Positions 1 through 9,472 of a stretch of 50,665 nucleotides of DNA are shown piece by piece. The stretch is from Nitrosomonas marina (GTDB taxonomy: Bacteria; Pseudomonadota; Gammaproteobacteria; Burkholderiales; Nitrosomonadaceae): the NCBI RefSeq assembly GCF_900110145.1, contig NZ_FOCP01000023.1, positions 1 through 50,665 of the forward strand, given 5' to 3'. Position 1 is the stretch's first letter. The number at the start of each line of letters is the position of its first letter. The notes under the pieces are model-generated. The model had not been told where the DNA came from and ran no database searches. It was given only the letters and a program-made list of their open reading frames with translations. Position numbers and translations under genes: made by a program.

Positions 1-107
1 CAACGCCAGATGTAACGGTGCCGATACCTGAGCCAACCAATATAGCGTTGATGTTTATGGGTTTGTTAGGTATTACGCTGGTACGACGCTCATCTAGGGC
101 CGTTTAA
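1..107 (+). CDS. C-terminal end of a PEP-CTERM sorting-domain protein (partial)
   Basis: Only the last 34 codons are in the window; the frame is open at the left edge and stops with TAA at 105-107. The tail has the three parts of a PEP-CTERM sorting signal: a VPIPEP motif (codons at 18-35), a hydrophobic membrane stretch (IALMFMGLLGITLV) and a short basic end (RRSSR). Such tails direct exported proteins to an exosortase/archaeosortase-type processing enzyme, often together with extracellular polysaccharide. The mature domain lies outside the window, so its function cannot be told. No exosortase gene is present here. Confidence 0.8.
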   Translation, partial: TPDVTVPIPEPTNIALMFMGLLGITLVRRSSRAV

Positions 108-158
108 CAACCAACTAAACCAAGTGGGCAGTTCTCGATGCTGATGACTGGACAGTTT

Positions 159-242
159 TTAAAGCTGATTGACATTATCTTCTTTGAGTAAATACGGGGC
201 CAGGTTCTTGGCTTCGCCGCACTGACTGCCGACAAGAATCAT
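159..242 (-). pseudogene. Relaxase (mobilization nuclease) N-terminal remnant
   Basis: A 27-residue minus-strand frame begins MILVGSQCGEAKNLAPYLLK and then stops. This resembles the opening of VirD2/MobA-type relaxases (pattern M-I-x-x-G-x-x-x-G-x-A-x-x-L-A-x-x-L-L-K). The start overlaps the stop of the upstream mobC relic in an ATGA arrangement, as in intact mobilization operons. The catalytic tyrosine and histidine motifs are gone, so this is a truncated, non-functional end of a once-mobile element. The call rests on a short match. Confidence 0.5.
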
Positions 243-609
243 TCATCTTCCACCGGCACTACACCAAGCGCCGTAAAGGGTAATGCTCGCATGGCTTGAA
301 TTTTCCGGTAAGCCTGCTCAATTTCTTGTTCAAATTCCGGGTTATATCCAGCGTGCCCATGTTGGTGACCGTGGCCAGTTGATTGAAATTAGAGCCCAGT
401 CAAGACTGCCTCAATTCGGAGAGTGCCATGGCTAGTATGGCTGTATCGGTCCTGGGTTTTTTGACGACGCGGCTTTTCCTTGTCTTTTCGGCAAACAAGT
501 GATCACGAATATAAGATCCGAGGGGCTGATTTGCCGTCCTTTCACCGGACTGCTTGCGTATCTCGACCGTAAGTCGCAAAGAGAACGGCGGGGTATAACG
601 CCGTTTCGA
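239..609 (-). pseudogene. mobC-like relaxosome accessory protein, inactivated
   Basis: Reading the minus strand from 609 gives a MobC-like sequence: a ribbon-helix-helix-like start (RRYTPPFSLRLTVE), then a QPLGSYIRDHLF block typical of this family, a basic linker (KTRKSR) and a G-S-N-F-N-Q-L-A block. A TGA at 400-402 breaks it where the family usually has arginine (QS-R-LGSN), consistent with a CGA-to-TGA change. About 14 codons further a frameshift is needed to reach the tail (FEQEIEQAYRKIQAMRALPF), which ends at the relaxase start. One nonsense and one frameshift make it a pseudogene. No intact open frame covers it. Confidence 0.6.
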
Positions 610-760
610 TTATTTGCGGGGTAGGGCAGTACTGACCGACAATGCCTCAAGAACCGTTCATGGTGCCGGTTAATGAATTGGCCCGGTTATACCGATCAGA
701 CCGTATTCGGGGGATCATTTTGGCTTTTAAATGATAATGTCTTTCTGTCCATTTTGCGGC

Positions 761-1762
761 TTAATTCTCTGCAACTCGGTTTTTCAATGCCCATTCCGGA
801 CGGACCCAGTGACAGGTATATCCCCACGGATGTTTTTCCAGATAGTCCTGATGCTCTTCTTCCGCATCGTGAAACTGTGAAGCTTTAACCACCTCGGTTT
901 GAATACTGCCGGGCAGAACGCCGCTTGCTTCGATTTCAGCGATCAGATCCCGGGCTGTTTTTTCCTGCACTTCGTTCAGAAAAAAAATCGCCGAGCGATA
1001 GCTGTCGCCGATATCGTTTCCCTGGCGGTTCTTTGTCGTCGGATCATGCATGGTGAAGAAAAACTCCAGCAGTTTTCGGTAAGACGTCAGGCGAGGGTCG
1101 AATACCACTTCAATGGCTTCCGCGTGACCGGTATCGCCCTTTTTGATATCCCGGTATGTAACGTGCGGCGTGTGACCGCCGGTATAACCAGCGCGCGTAC
1201 GCAGGACGCCCGGTTGCTTGCGGAACAAATCCTGCATACCCCAGAAACATCCGCCGGCAAGGATGGCGGTTTCTTCCTGGCTATCGGATTGAACACGCTT
1301 TCCAGTGTTCTCTTTGCTGTTTTCAAACAGATCAAGATATTCGCCGTAGCCTTCTTCTTCAAGCCTGTTTTTGGGGATAAACCGCAGTGATGCCGAATTG
1401 ATGCAATAGCGCAAACCGCCCTTGTCGCGGGGGCCGTCAGGAAAAACATGGCCGAGATGCGATCCGCCGTGGCGCGATTTTACTTCCGTACGGATCATGC
1501 CGTGGCTGGTATCCGAATGCTCAGTCACATATTCGTCACGTACTGGTCTGGTAAAACTCGGCCAGCCGGAGTGGGAGTCATATTTGTCTGTCGAGGAAAA
1601 CAGGGGCTCCCCGGAAACGACATCCACATACAGTCCTTCTTCTTTATGGTCCCAGAAAGTATTGCGAAAGGGCGGCTCGGTATCGCCGTGCTGAGTGACC
1701 TGGAACTGTAATTCATCCAATTTTTCAACTGCTTGCTGTGTTTTTTCATATTTTCCTGTCAT
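761..1762 (-). CDS. msrAB: Bifunctional methionine sulfoxide reductase (MsrB-MsrA fusion)
   Basis: This 333-residue protein repairs oxidised methionine. The MsrB domain (about residues 15-147, reducing the R-sulfoxide) comes first, with [16 protein letters not shown] and the catalytic Cys120 in RYCIN. The MsrA domain (about 164-325, S-sulfoxide) follows, with Cys172 in GGCFWG and the GHAEAIEV and DPTT motifs. The MsrB half lacks the two CxxC zinc pairs found in many MsrB proteins. No signal peptide is visible, so it is probably cytoplasmic. The ATG is preceded by a strong GAAGGAGG ribosome site. The B-then-A order is less common than A-then-B. It is monocistronic, between the mobilization relic and the restriction operon. 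Confidence 0.93.
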   Translation of the reverse strand: MTGKYEKTQQAVEKLDELQFQVTQHGDTEPPFRNTFWDHKEEGLYVDVVSGEPLFSSTDKYDSHSGWPSFTRPVRDEYVTEHSDTSHGMIRTEVKSRHGGSHLGHVFPDGPRDKGGLRYCINSASLRFIPKNRLEEEGYGEYLDLFENSKENTGKRVQSDSQEETAILAGGCFWGMQDLFRKQPGVLRTRAGYTGGHTPHVTYRDIKKGDTGHAEAIEVVFDPRLTSYRKLLEFFFTMHDPTTKNRQGNDIGDSYRSAIFFLNEVQEKTARDLIAEIEASGVLPGSIQTEVVKASQFHDAEEEHQDYLEKHPWGYTCHWVRPEWALKNRVAEN

Positions 1763-1941
1763 TGCGGCCTCCTTCAGTTTTTTGCAGGCAAATTCATTGA
1801 TATTGTATGGGTCAATTTAAAGCCGATAAAGTGGCAACTGTGTAAAACTTGTTCAAAACCACACTGAAAAACACATCGTGGCACTTAAATCGAACTCAGG
1901 ATGCCTCATATACCTCGTGTATGCTTCCTTTTTTCGTACGC

Positions 1942-1969
1942 TTCAATCTGTTGCCTAAGCAGATATAAT
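1942..1969 (+). promoter_or_regulatory. Putative sigma-70 promoter of the hsd operon
   Basis: A perfect TATAAT (1964-1969) lies 81 bases upstream of the hsdR start, with a weak -35 candidate TTCAAT (1942-1947) 16 bases before it. It is the best promoter-like site in the 287-base gap between msrAB and hsdR. The -35 match is poor, so the call rests mainly on the -10 and its position. Confidence 0.35.
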
Positions 1970-2049
1970 CAGGCTTTAACACAGTAACCCGAAATAGTAT
2001 ATTGAGTTAATTGAACTGATTGAAATATACGTTGAAAAAAAATTAATGG

Positions 2050-4824
2050 ATGGCAATGACCGATAAATACCGGAATCCTGAACAAAAGGCCCGGGACAAC
2101 ATTGATAACATGTTGCGCCAGGCTGGCTGGCGGGTTCAGGACAAGGACAAGATTAATTTCACGGCAGGACCGGGTATTGCCGTCCGTGAGTATCAATCCG
2201 ATGTTGGCCCAACTGACTATGTGTTGTTCGTAGACAAGCGAGCCGTTGGCATTATCGAAGCCAAACGAGAAGAAGAAGCACAGAATATTACGGTCGTCGA
2301 AGAACAATCCGGCATTTATGCCGTGTCCAGACTGAAATGGATCAAGAACAGCGAACCGTTACCGTTTGTTTATGAAAGCACCGGGGTCATCACCCGCTTT
2401 ACCAACAGCAAAGACCCGAAACCGCGATCACGGGAAATCTTTTCCTTTCACAAACCGGAAACGCTTAAAGAATGGTTTGAACAGCCCAAATCGTTGCGAA
2501 GACGATTGCAGGAACTGCCTCCACTTAACCATGAAGGGCTACGGGATTGTCAGATTACAGCTATTGAAAACCTCGAGCAATCGTTCAAAGAAGACCGCCC
2601 CCGCGCCTTGGTGCAGATGGCTACAGGTTCAGGCAAAACCTTCACCGCTATTACGTCAGCTTACCGTCTTCTAAAACATGCCGACGCCAAGCGCATCCTG
2701 TTTCTGGTTGATACCAAAAACCTCGGAGAGCAGGCCGAGCAGGAATTCATGAAGTTCGTACCGAATGACGATAACCGCAAATTTACCGAGCTTTACAATG
2801 CTCGACGACTATCATCCCGTTATGTGCCAAGAGACGCGCAAGTCTGTATCAGTACCATCCAACGAATGTACTCGATCCTGAAGGATGAAGAGCTGGACGA
2901 AGTGGCAGAGGAAATTCCACTGGCCGAGCAGTTAACCAAGCCGAAAGAGCCTGTGCCTGTCGGCTATAACGAGAAAGTCCCGCCTGAGTTTTTCGATTTC
3001 ATCATCATCGACGAATGCCACCGTTCAATTTATAACCTGTGGCGGCAGGTACTGGAATATTTTGACGCTTACCTGATCGGTCTGACCGCCACGCCGGACA
3101 ACCGCACCTACGGTTTTTTTGATAAGAACGTGGTCAGTGAATACGATCACGAAAAAGCCGTAGCCGACGGTGTGAGTGTTGGCAACGAAATTTATGTGAT
3201 CGAAACCGAGAAAACCAAAAGTGGCGGTACCATCAAGGCCAACCAGCAAGTCGAACGCCGGGAAAAGCTCACACGAAAAAAACGCTGGGAAACACAAGAC
3301 GAAGATGAAGTTTATGCAGCGACCCAGCTTGATAAGGATATCGTTCTTCCGGATCAGATCCGCACCGTCATTCGTACCTTCAAGGAACAACTGCCCAATA
3401 TCTTCCCCGGACGGAGCGAAGTGCCGAAGACGCTGATCTTTGCCAAAACCGACAGTCACGCCGACGATATTATCCAGACGGTACGCAAGGAATTCGGCGA
3501 AGGAAACGAGTTTTGCAAAAAAGTCACTTACCAGTCGAAGGAAGACCCAAAATCCGTACTGGCACAATTTCGCAATGACTATAATCCGCGCATTGCCGTG
3601 ACGGTTGACATGATCGCCACGGGAACAGACGTAAAGCCGCTGGAATGTTTGCTATTTATGCGCGATGTCAAAAGCCGTAATTACTTTGAGCAAATGAAGG
3701 GCCGCGGTACAAGAACACTGGGCTATGACGATTTGAGGAAAGTTACGCCGTCGGCAACCAGCGCCAAAACCCACTATGTGATTGTGGACGCTATCGGCGT
3801 AACTAAATCGCTGAAAACAGCCAGCCAGCCTTTAATCACGAAACCTTCTGTGCCGCTTAAAGACCTAGCAATGGGTGTGATGATGGGCGCGACGGATGAA
3901 AATACGGTCAGCTCCCTTGCAGGCCGCCTGTCGCGCCTGAATAAACAGCTCAACGATAAAGACCTTGAGCGGATCAAAGAAAAATCCGGCGGTCTGGAAC
4001 TCACCGACATTGTTGGCAACCTGCTCGCCGCCATTGACCCGGACAATATCGAGAAAAAAGCGCGAGAAATTGATAAAACACCGGCAGATCAGGAGCCACA
4101 ACCCGAAACTCGTTCAAAAGCGCAAAGCGATCTGGTCAGTAACGCTGCAAATGTTTTCACCGGCGAGTTGATAGAGTTGCTCGATAGCATCCGGCGGGAC
4201 AAGGAACAAATCATCGACCACGGCGTGATTGATAAGCCGACAAATGTAGGTTGGGTTGGCGACGCAGAAGAAAATGCGCGAGCGATGGTACAGGATTTTG
4301 AAGCCTACCTGGAAGAAAATCGGGACGAAATCGAAGCGTTGACCATATTTTATAAAATCCCGCATCGGCGTCAGGATATAACGCTAGCCATGATTAAAAT
4401 GGTCAAGGCAAGACTTCACGAAGATAAGCCGATGCTGGCTCCGCTTCGTGTATGGAAAGCCTATGCCTACCTTGACGGCTATCGGGATGAGAATCCGGTC
4501 AATGAACTAACTGCACTCATTTCCCTCATTCGTCGGGCCTGCGGTATTGATAAAACCGTGTCCCGGCACAGCGAAACGGTACGGAAAAACTTCCAGGACT
4601 GGATCATGAAGCACCACAGCGGCGGCGACACAAAATTTAACAAAGAACAAATGGAATGGCTCCATATGATCCGGGATCACATCATCAACTCTTTTCATAT
4701 TGAGCGTGATGATCTGGAATCAAACCCTTTTGATGCCAAGGGCGGTCTTGGCAAAATGTATAAGCTGTTCGGGGATGATATGGACAAGCTCATTAATGAA
4801 TTGAATGAGGCACTGGTGGCGTGA
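2050..4824 (+). CDS. hsdR: Type I restriction endonuclease subunit R (HsdR, EcoEI-like)
   Basis: The motor and nuclease subunit of a type I restriction enzyme, 924 residues. The N-terminal PD-(D/E)xK nuclease is seen as Asp56 (DYVLF) followed by Glu70-Ala-Lys72 (IIEAK). The superfamily 2 translocase follows: Walker A ATGSGKT (191-197), DECH box (321-324), TATP (346-349), and a motif VI QMKGRGTRT. The C-terminal part resembles the EcoEI R C-terminal region that contacts the methylase core. It works with HsdS and HsdM to cut unmodified DNA after ATP-driven translocation. The ATG at 2050 has no clear ribosome site; a second in-frame ATG is six bases later. Its stop overlaps the hsdS start by four bases (GTGA). 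Confidence 0.95.
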   Translation: MAMTDKYRNPEQKARDNIDNMLRQAGWRVQDKDKINFTAGPGIAVREYQSDVGPTDYVLFVDKRAVGIIEAKREEEAQNITVVEEQSGIYAVSRLKWIKNSEPLPFVYESTGVITRFTNSKDPKPRSREIFSFHKPETLKEWFEQPKSLRRRLQELPPLNHEGLRDCQITAIENLEQSFKEDRPRALVQMATGSGKTFTAITSAYRLLKHADAKRILFLVDTKNLGEQAEQEFMKFVPNDDNRKFTELYNARRLSSRYVPRDAQVCISTIQRMYSILKDEELDEVAEEIPLAEQLTKPKEPVPVGYNEKVPPEFFDFIIIDECHRSIYNLWRQVLEYFDAYLIGLTATPDNRTYGFFDKNVVSEYDHEKAVADGVSVGNEIYVIETEKTKSGGTIKANQQVERREKLTRKKRWETQDEDEVYAATQLDKDIVLPDQIRTVIRTFKEQLPNIFPGRSEVPKTLIFAKTDSHADDIIQTVRKEFGEGNEFCKKVTYQSKEDPKSVLAQFRNDYNPRIAVTVDMIATGTDVKPLECLLFMRDVKSRNYFEQMKGRGTRTLGYDDLRKVTPSATSAKTHYVIVDAIGVTKSLKTASQPLITKPSVPLKDLAMGVMMGATDENTVSSLAGRLSRLNKQLNDKDLERIKEKSGGLELTDIVGNLLAAIDPDNIEKKAREIDKTPADQEPQPETRSKAQSDLVSNAANVFTGELIELLDSIRRDKEQIIDHGVIDKPTNVGWVGDAEENARAMVQDFEAYLEENRDEIEALTIFYKIPHRRQDITLAMIKMVKARLHEDKPMLAPLRVWKAYAYLDGYRDENPVNELTALISLIRRACGIDKTVSRHSETVRKNFQDWIMKHHSGGDTKFNKEQMEWLHMIRDHIINSFHIERDDLESNPFDAKGGLGKMYKLFGDDMDKLINELNEALVA

Positions 4825-6254
4825 GTGAATTGCCTAAAAACTGGACAATTACAAAAGTTCAGGATATCGGTGACGCTGTTACCGGTAATACGCCTTCAAC
4901 AAAACAGAAGGAAAATTACGGAGATCATATCCCATTTGTAAAGCCTCCAAATCTTTTAAATTCAGTTATTGCAAATACAAAAGAAAATCTTTCGCAAGTC
5001 GGGATGGAGAAAGGCAGAGTTGCTCCAGAAAACTCTATTTTAGTTTCCTGTATAGGCAATTTGGGGAAAATAGGTATCAATAAATCACCAGTAGCATTCA
5101 ATCAACAAATCAATGCCATATTACCGCATGCAGAAATAAATCCCTCATTTGTATTTTATCAAACCCAATCCGCATACTTTCGCTCCCAGCTTGAGGAATA
5201 TTCTTCGGCAACAACCATATCGATCATAAATAAAGGTAATTTCGAGAAATTGAATTTTCGTTTGGCACCATACAACGAGCAAAAGCGGATTGTGGCCAAG
5301 ATTGAAGCGCTGTTTTCCGAACTGGATAAGGGGATAGAAAGCCTCAAAACCGTCCGTGAACAACTCAAAATCTACCGCCAAGCCGTTCTCAAACACGCCT
5401 TCGAAGGCAAACTCACCGCCGACTGGCGCGAAGACAACAAAGATAAACTCGAAACCGCTGAAGAGTTGCTTGCGAATATTTCGTCGGAACGGTTTAAGAA
5501 GCTTGAAGAGCCTGCCGCCGATGAGCTTAAGAAACTGCCTTCTTTGCCAAAAAGTTGGAAGTATGCTCGCTTGGGATATTTCATTGAAAATATTGGTGCT
5601 GGAAAAAGTTTCAAATGTGACGAAAGAGAGCCAAAGCAAGATGAGGTAGGAGTAGCAAAAGTCAGTGCCGTAACATGGGGAGAATACGATGAATCGGAAA
5701 GCAAGACTTGCACCAACCCCGAAAAAGTCAATTCTTCTTACTTTATTGAACCAGATGATTTTCTGTTCAGCCGTGCAAATACTATAGAGCTTGTTGGTGC
5801 ATGCGTAATTGCAAAAAAAGTTACAAAGAGCATTATGCTAAGCGATAAGACGCTAAGAATTAAATTTGAAGATATAAACCCTTACTATTTTTTGTATTAT
5901 CTTCGTGCTCAAGCTGGGCGGAATGAAATAATGAAACGTTCTACTGGTAATCAAGATTCGATGCGGAACATTGGGCAGGAGCGCATAAAAAATATTGTTG
6001 TGCCAATTTGCAGTACGGAAGAGACAGAACAAATTCAAAAAGAAATTCAGTTTCGTTTCTCAATAATTGATAATTTTGAAGAAATCATAGACTCAGAACT
6101 CCAAAAAACCGAAGCCTTGCGCCAATCCATTCTCAAACAAGCCTTCTCAGGAAAACTGGTTGCTCAAGACCCAAGCGATGAACCCGCCTCTGTCCTGCTC
6201 GAACGCATCAAGGCCGAAAAAGACGGCAATAAAAAGAAAAGGAACGCGGCATGA
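4821..6254 (+). CDS. hsdS: Type I restriction-modification specificity subunit (HsdS)
   Basis: The DNA-recognition subunit, 477 residues, starting at GTG within the hsdR stop. The usual pseudo-symmetric build is visible: a first target-recognition domain (about 1-150), a central conserved helix (NEQKRIVAKIEALFSELD, then a REQLKIYRQAVLKHAFEGKL-type stretch), a second target-recognition domain (about 225-385) and a distal repeat of the helix (TEALRQSILKQAFSGKL). Each recognition domain reads one half of a split site; the site cannot be deduced here. The two recognition domains are more AT-rich than the conserved helices, as is common where these modules are exchanged. The end overlaps the next gene by ATGA. 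Confidence 0.94.
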   Translation: MSELPKNWTITKVQDIGDAVTGNTPSTKQKENYGDHIPFVKPPNLLNSVIANTKENLSQVGMEKGRVAPENSILVSCIGNLGKIGINKSPVAFNQQINAILPHAEINPSFVFYQTQSAYFRSQLEEYSSATTISIINKGNFEKLNFRLAPYNEQKRIVAKIEALFSELDKGIESLKTVREQLKIYRQAVLKHAFEGKLTADWREDNKDKLETAEELLANISSERFKKLEEPAADELKKLPSLPKSWKYARLGYFIENIGAGKSFKCDEREPKQDEVGVAKVSAVTWGEYDESESKTCTNPEKVNSSYFIEPDDFLFSRANTIELVGACVIAKKVTKSIMLSDKTLRIKFEDINPYYFLYYLRAQAGRNEIMKRSTGNQDSMRNIGQERIKNIVVPICSTEETEQIQKEIQFRFSIIDNFEEIIDSELQKTEALRQSILKQAFSGKLVAQDPSDEPASVLLERIKAEKDGNKKKRNAA

Positions 6255-7162
6255 CGCCTAATAAAAAAGGACGATCTATAGAGTTGTTTTTTGTAAATGG
6301 TGATCCCGATGGCATGCTGACGGCAACCATCCCGTTTCAATGGACGGGGCATGTGCTTGTGACCAGCCGCACGCAGCTTAAAGACGCCCTTAAGCGTGAG
6401 GAAGCCAGCAGACCGGGTGTGTATCTTCTGCTCGGTGAAAATGATGACGGGCCGTTATTGTATATTGGCGAAAGTGACGATATTGGCAAACGCATCAAAA
6501 ATCATGATGCGCTAAAAGATTGGTGGTCTACCTCAATTTTTATCACATCAAGCGGCGAACAACTCAACAAAGCCCACATACGATATCTTGAAAACCGGTT
6601 GGTTGAGAAAGCAAGACAGGCGAATAAAATACCGCTGGATAATGGTAATAATCCTGCAACCTCTCTATTAAGTGAGGCGGCGGAAGCGCATATGGAAGAT
6701 TTTCTGGACAACATTTACCTTGTGTTACCTGCGCTGAAATTTGATTTCTTTATCCAGAATACTAGAGCCACAGAACGGTTGGAAGCTGCAAACACCAACA
6801 GTGACAAACCGATTTTTGTATTGAACACACCCAAGCACGGACTGACGGCACGGGCCACAATCGAAGACAGTCACTTCATCGTCGAAGCCGGATCAAAAGC
6901 AAAAATGGAGTGGACGAGCGCTACGGCTAAAAACAGTAGCTACGGCAAGCTTTTTGATGAACTGGTCGATCAGGGTGTTTTGATTGTAGATGGGAAGAAC
7001 CGTGTTTTCACTCAAAATTATGCATTCAACAGTCCCAGTGCGGCAGCAGCAGTCGTCAATGGCAGGCCTGCATCTGGGCCTATGGAATGGAAAGTTGAAG
7101 GCACGCGTAAAAATTATAAGAAATGGGAAGCTGAAGAAATTATGAAAGAAGGTCACGCATAG
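6251..7162 (+). CDS. GIY-YIG nuclease-domain protein with DUF4357-like C-terminus, inside the hsd operon
   Basis: A 303-residue protein translationally coupled to hsdS (ATGA) and one base ahead of hsdM. Residues about 52-125 carry the GIY-YIG signature: GVYLL (56-60), LYIGE (70-74), a following Arg81 and a conserved glutamate near 114 (RYLENR). The C-terminal region (about 210-295) resembles DUF4357, with SYGKLFDELVDQG and a VNGRPASGPMEW stretch. GIY-YIG domains cut DNA using a tyrosine and a divalent metal. The tight packing implies a role tied to the restriction system, for example an auxiliary or alternative nuclease, but this is inference. It is not a canonical subunit of type I enzymes. 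Confidence 0.85.
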   Translation: MTPNKKGRSIELFFVNGDPDGMLTATIPFQWTGHVLVTSRTQLKDALKREEASRPGVYLLLGENDDGPLLYIGESDDIGKRIKNHDALKDWWSTSIFITSSGEQLNKAHIRYLENRLVEKARQANKIPLDNGNNPATSLLSEAAEAHMEDFLDNIYLVLPALKFDFFIQNTRATERLEAANTNSDKPIFVLNTPKHGLTARATIEDSHFIVEAGSKAKMEWTSATAKNSSYGKLFDELVDQGVLIVDGKNRVFTQNYAFNSPSAAAAVVNGRPASGPMEWKVEGTRKNYKKWEAEEIMKEGHA

Positions 7163-7163
7163 C

Positions 7164-8654
7164 ATGAATACAGCATCAATCGTATCAAAAGTCTGGAGCT
7201 TCTGTACCACCCTGCGGGATGACGGTGTGGGCTATGGCGACTATCTGGAGCAGCTGACCTATCTGATCTTTCTGAAGATGGCCGATGAATATACCAAGCC
7301 GCCCTATAACCGCGATGTGGGTATTCCTGCCGAATATAACTGGCAAAGTCTTAAATCCAGGAAAGGCGCTGAGCTGGAAGGCCATTACATTACCTTGCTG
7401 CGTGAACTCAGCACCAGGAAAGGCATGCTTGGCCAGATATTCACCAAGTCACAAAACAAAATCCAGGACCCGGCCAAGCTATTCCGCTTGATCGATATGA
7501 TTGACGGCACGGAATGGGTAACAATGGGCGCGGACACCAAAGGCGACATTTACGAAGGATTGCTGGAAAAGAACGCAGAAGACACCAAGTCCGGCGCTGG
7601 CCAGTACTTTACACCGCGCTCGCTTATCAAGGCTATGGTGGAGTGCGTGCGGCCCGAACCGGGCAAGACGATTGCCGACCCCGCTTGCGGTACCGGTGGT
7701 TTTTTTCTGACGGCTTATGATTTCATCACCAACCCGGATAACTATGCACTCGACAAAGATCAGAAAGCCTTCTTAAAACATGAAACCTTTTCTGGAAATG
7801 AGATTGTGGCCAACACGCGCCGCCTGTGTCTTATGAATATGTTCCTTCATAACATTGGCGAGATTGACGGGGAAAGCGTGGTCTCGCCTAATGATGCGCT
7901 GGTAGCGGATGAAGGGAAACGCTTTGATTATGTGTTGGCTAACCCTCCCTTTGGTAAGAAAAGCTCGATGAGTTTTACCAACGAGGAAGGCGAACAGGAC
8001 AGGGAAGACCTCACCTATAACCGGCAGGATTTCTGGGCAACGACCTCAAACAAACAGCTTAACTTTGTACAGCATATCCGTACCATGCTTAAGACCACGG
8101 GCCGTGCTGCCGTTGTCGTACCAGATAACGTGCTGTTTGAAGGCGGTGCGGGTGAAACAATCCGGCGTAAACTGCTTGATAACACTGATCTGCATACGAT
8201 CTTGAGATTGCCTACCGGGATTTTCTATGCGAACGGCGTAAAAGCGAACGTCATCTTTTTCGATAACCGCGAAGCCAGTCCGAACCCGTGGACGAAAGAA
8301 GTCTGGTACTATGATTACCGCACGAATATTCACCATACGCTGAAAAAGAAGCCGCTGAGGTTCGAAGACTTGGCGGAATTTATTGATTGTTATAACCCCC
8401 ACAACCGTCACGAACGCAAAGCGACATGGGATGAGGAAAAGAACCCGGAAGGACGCTGGCGCAAATTCACCTATGAAGCGCTTATGGCACGGGACAAAAC
8501 CAGTCTTGATCTGTTCTGGCTGAAGGACAAGAGCCTCACAGACCTGGAAAATCTGCCCGAACCGGATGAGTTGGCAGAGGAAATCATTGAAAACCTGGAG
8601 GCGGGCCTAAACAGCTTTCGCGAAGTATTGTCTGGTTTGGAAAATGCATCTTAA
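7164..8654 (+). CDS. hsdM: Type I restriction-modification methyltransferase subunit (HsdM)
   Basis: N6-adenine methylase subunit, 496 residues. An N-terminal helical HsdM domain (about 5-125) precedes the catalytic domain with the AdoMet-binding motif DPACGTGGF (172-180) and the catalytic NPPF (260-263). It forms the modification core with HsdS and marks host DNA at the target adenines. The gene begins one base after the GIY-YIG gene stop, with an AAGG-type ribosome site inside that gene, so all four genes are probably one transcript. Placing hsdM last is unusual, since hsdM normally sits next to and before hsdS. Confidence 0.96.
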   Translation: MNTASIVSKVWSFCTTLRDDGVGYGDYLEQLTYLIFLKMADEYTKPPYNRDVGIPAEYNWQSLKSRKGAELEGHYITLLRELSTRKGMLGQIFTKSQNKIQDPAKLFRLIDMIDGTEWVTMGADTKGDIYEGLLEKNAEDTKSGAGQYFTPRSLIKAMVECVRPEPGKTIADPACGTGGFFLTAYDFITNPDNYALDKDQKAFLKHETFSGNEIVANTRRLCLMNMFLHNIGEIDGESVVSPNDALVADEGKRFDYVLANPPFGKKSSMSFTNEEGEQDREDLTYNRQDFWATTSNKQLNFVQHIRTMLKTTGRAAVVVPDNVLFEGGAGETIRRKLLDNTDLHTILRLPTGIFYANGVKANVIFFDNREASPNPWTKEVWYYDYRTNIHHTLKKKPLRFEDLAEFIDCYNPHNRHERKATWDEEKNPEGRWRKFTYEALMARDKTSLDLFWLKDKSLTDLENLPEPDELAEEIIENLEAGLNSFREVLSGLENAS

Positions 8655-8772
8655 TTCTTGTTCTTGCAGGGTGATTTATCATTACGTGTCACTGAATGTT
8701 TGTCGCGCGTCGGCTGAAATATCTTCCAGCATTTGATATCATCTGGACGGTTTCTTTTGTATCGATTCAAAT

Positions 8773-9435
8773 GTGGCGTCAGTGTCTGTGAATTTTTCAT
8801 CAATGGCTGAACCAAGCCGGCTTTATTATGTCTACGATCCGATGTGCAGTTGGTGCTATGCGTTCGTCAATAGCTGGTCTGCGCTGCAACGGGCGTTGCC
8901 CGAGGATGTCGAAGTGGTTTATGTGCTGGGTGGTCTTGCGCCGGATACGACGGAACCCATGCCGGAGGCCACGCGTAATATGATTCGGCAAACATGGCGG
9001 AAAATTGAAGAAACGGTGCCGGGCGTGTGTTTCAATTATGATTTCTGGACGCTTAACACACCGATGCGCTCGACTTATCCGGCATGCAGAGCAGTTCTGG
9101 CGGCCGGAAAACAGAATCCTGCTGCCGGTGAGGAAATGCTGCGGGCGATTCAGAATGCCTATTATCAGTCCGCCAGGAATCCGTCTCTTTTAGAAACGCT
9201 GCAGGAATGTGCCAAAGCGATCGGCTTGAATGGCGCCGTATTCAGATCGGATCTGACCAGCGAAAATACCGATGCGTTACTGCATCAGGAGCTTCAGCTG
9301 GCGGCCGAACTGAATGCATTTTCATTTCCTTCGTTGAGGCTGATGCATCAGGGCGCGGTTTATTCGATCGCGGTCGATTACCGTGATCATCACACCATGC
9401 TGAAGGAAATCGATGCAGTGATCAATAGCAAATAA
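8773..9435 (+). CDS. DsbA-family thioredoxin-like protein (CSWC active site)
   Basis: A cytoplasmic thioredoxin-fold protein of about 210-220 residues. The active-site motif CSWC follows a beta-strand (YYVYDPMCSWCY) near the N-terminus, and a FPSL segment near residue 192 provides the expected cis-proline loop. The layout (Cys-x-x-Cys, long helical insertion, return to the fold) fits DsbA/FrnE-like oxidoreductases rather than secreted DsbA, because no signal peptide is present. The open frame begins at GTG 8773, but the ATG at 8803 (MAEPSRL) puts the first strand at the usual distance and may be the true start; neither has a convincing ribosome site. Substrate unknown. Confidence 0.78.
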   Translation: MASVSVNFSSMAEPSRLYYVYDPMCSWCYAFVNSWSALQRALPEDVEVVYVLGGLAPDTTEPMPEATRNMIRQTWRKIEETVPGVCFNYDFWTLNTPMRSTYPACRAVLAAGKQNPAAGEEMLRAIQNAYYQSARNPSLLETLQECAKAIGLNGAVFRSDLTSENTDALLHQELQLAAELNAFSFPSLRLMHQGAVYSIAVDYRDHHTMLKEIDAVINSK

Positions 9436-9472
9436 TGGTTTTTAAAAACGTTTATATCAACAGGGAATTTTC

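Noticed and set aside
432..650. A 72-codon minus-strand open frame
   Set aside because: It is a shadow in another frame of the mobC relic, whose frame gives recognisable family sequence; this one does not.
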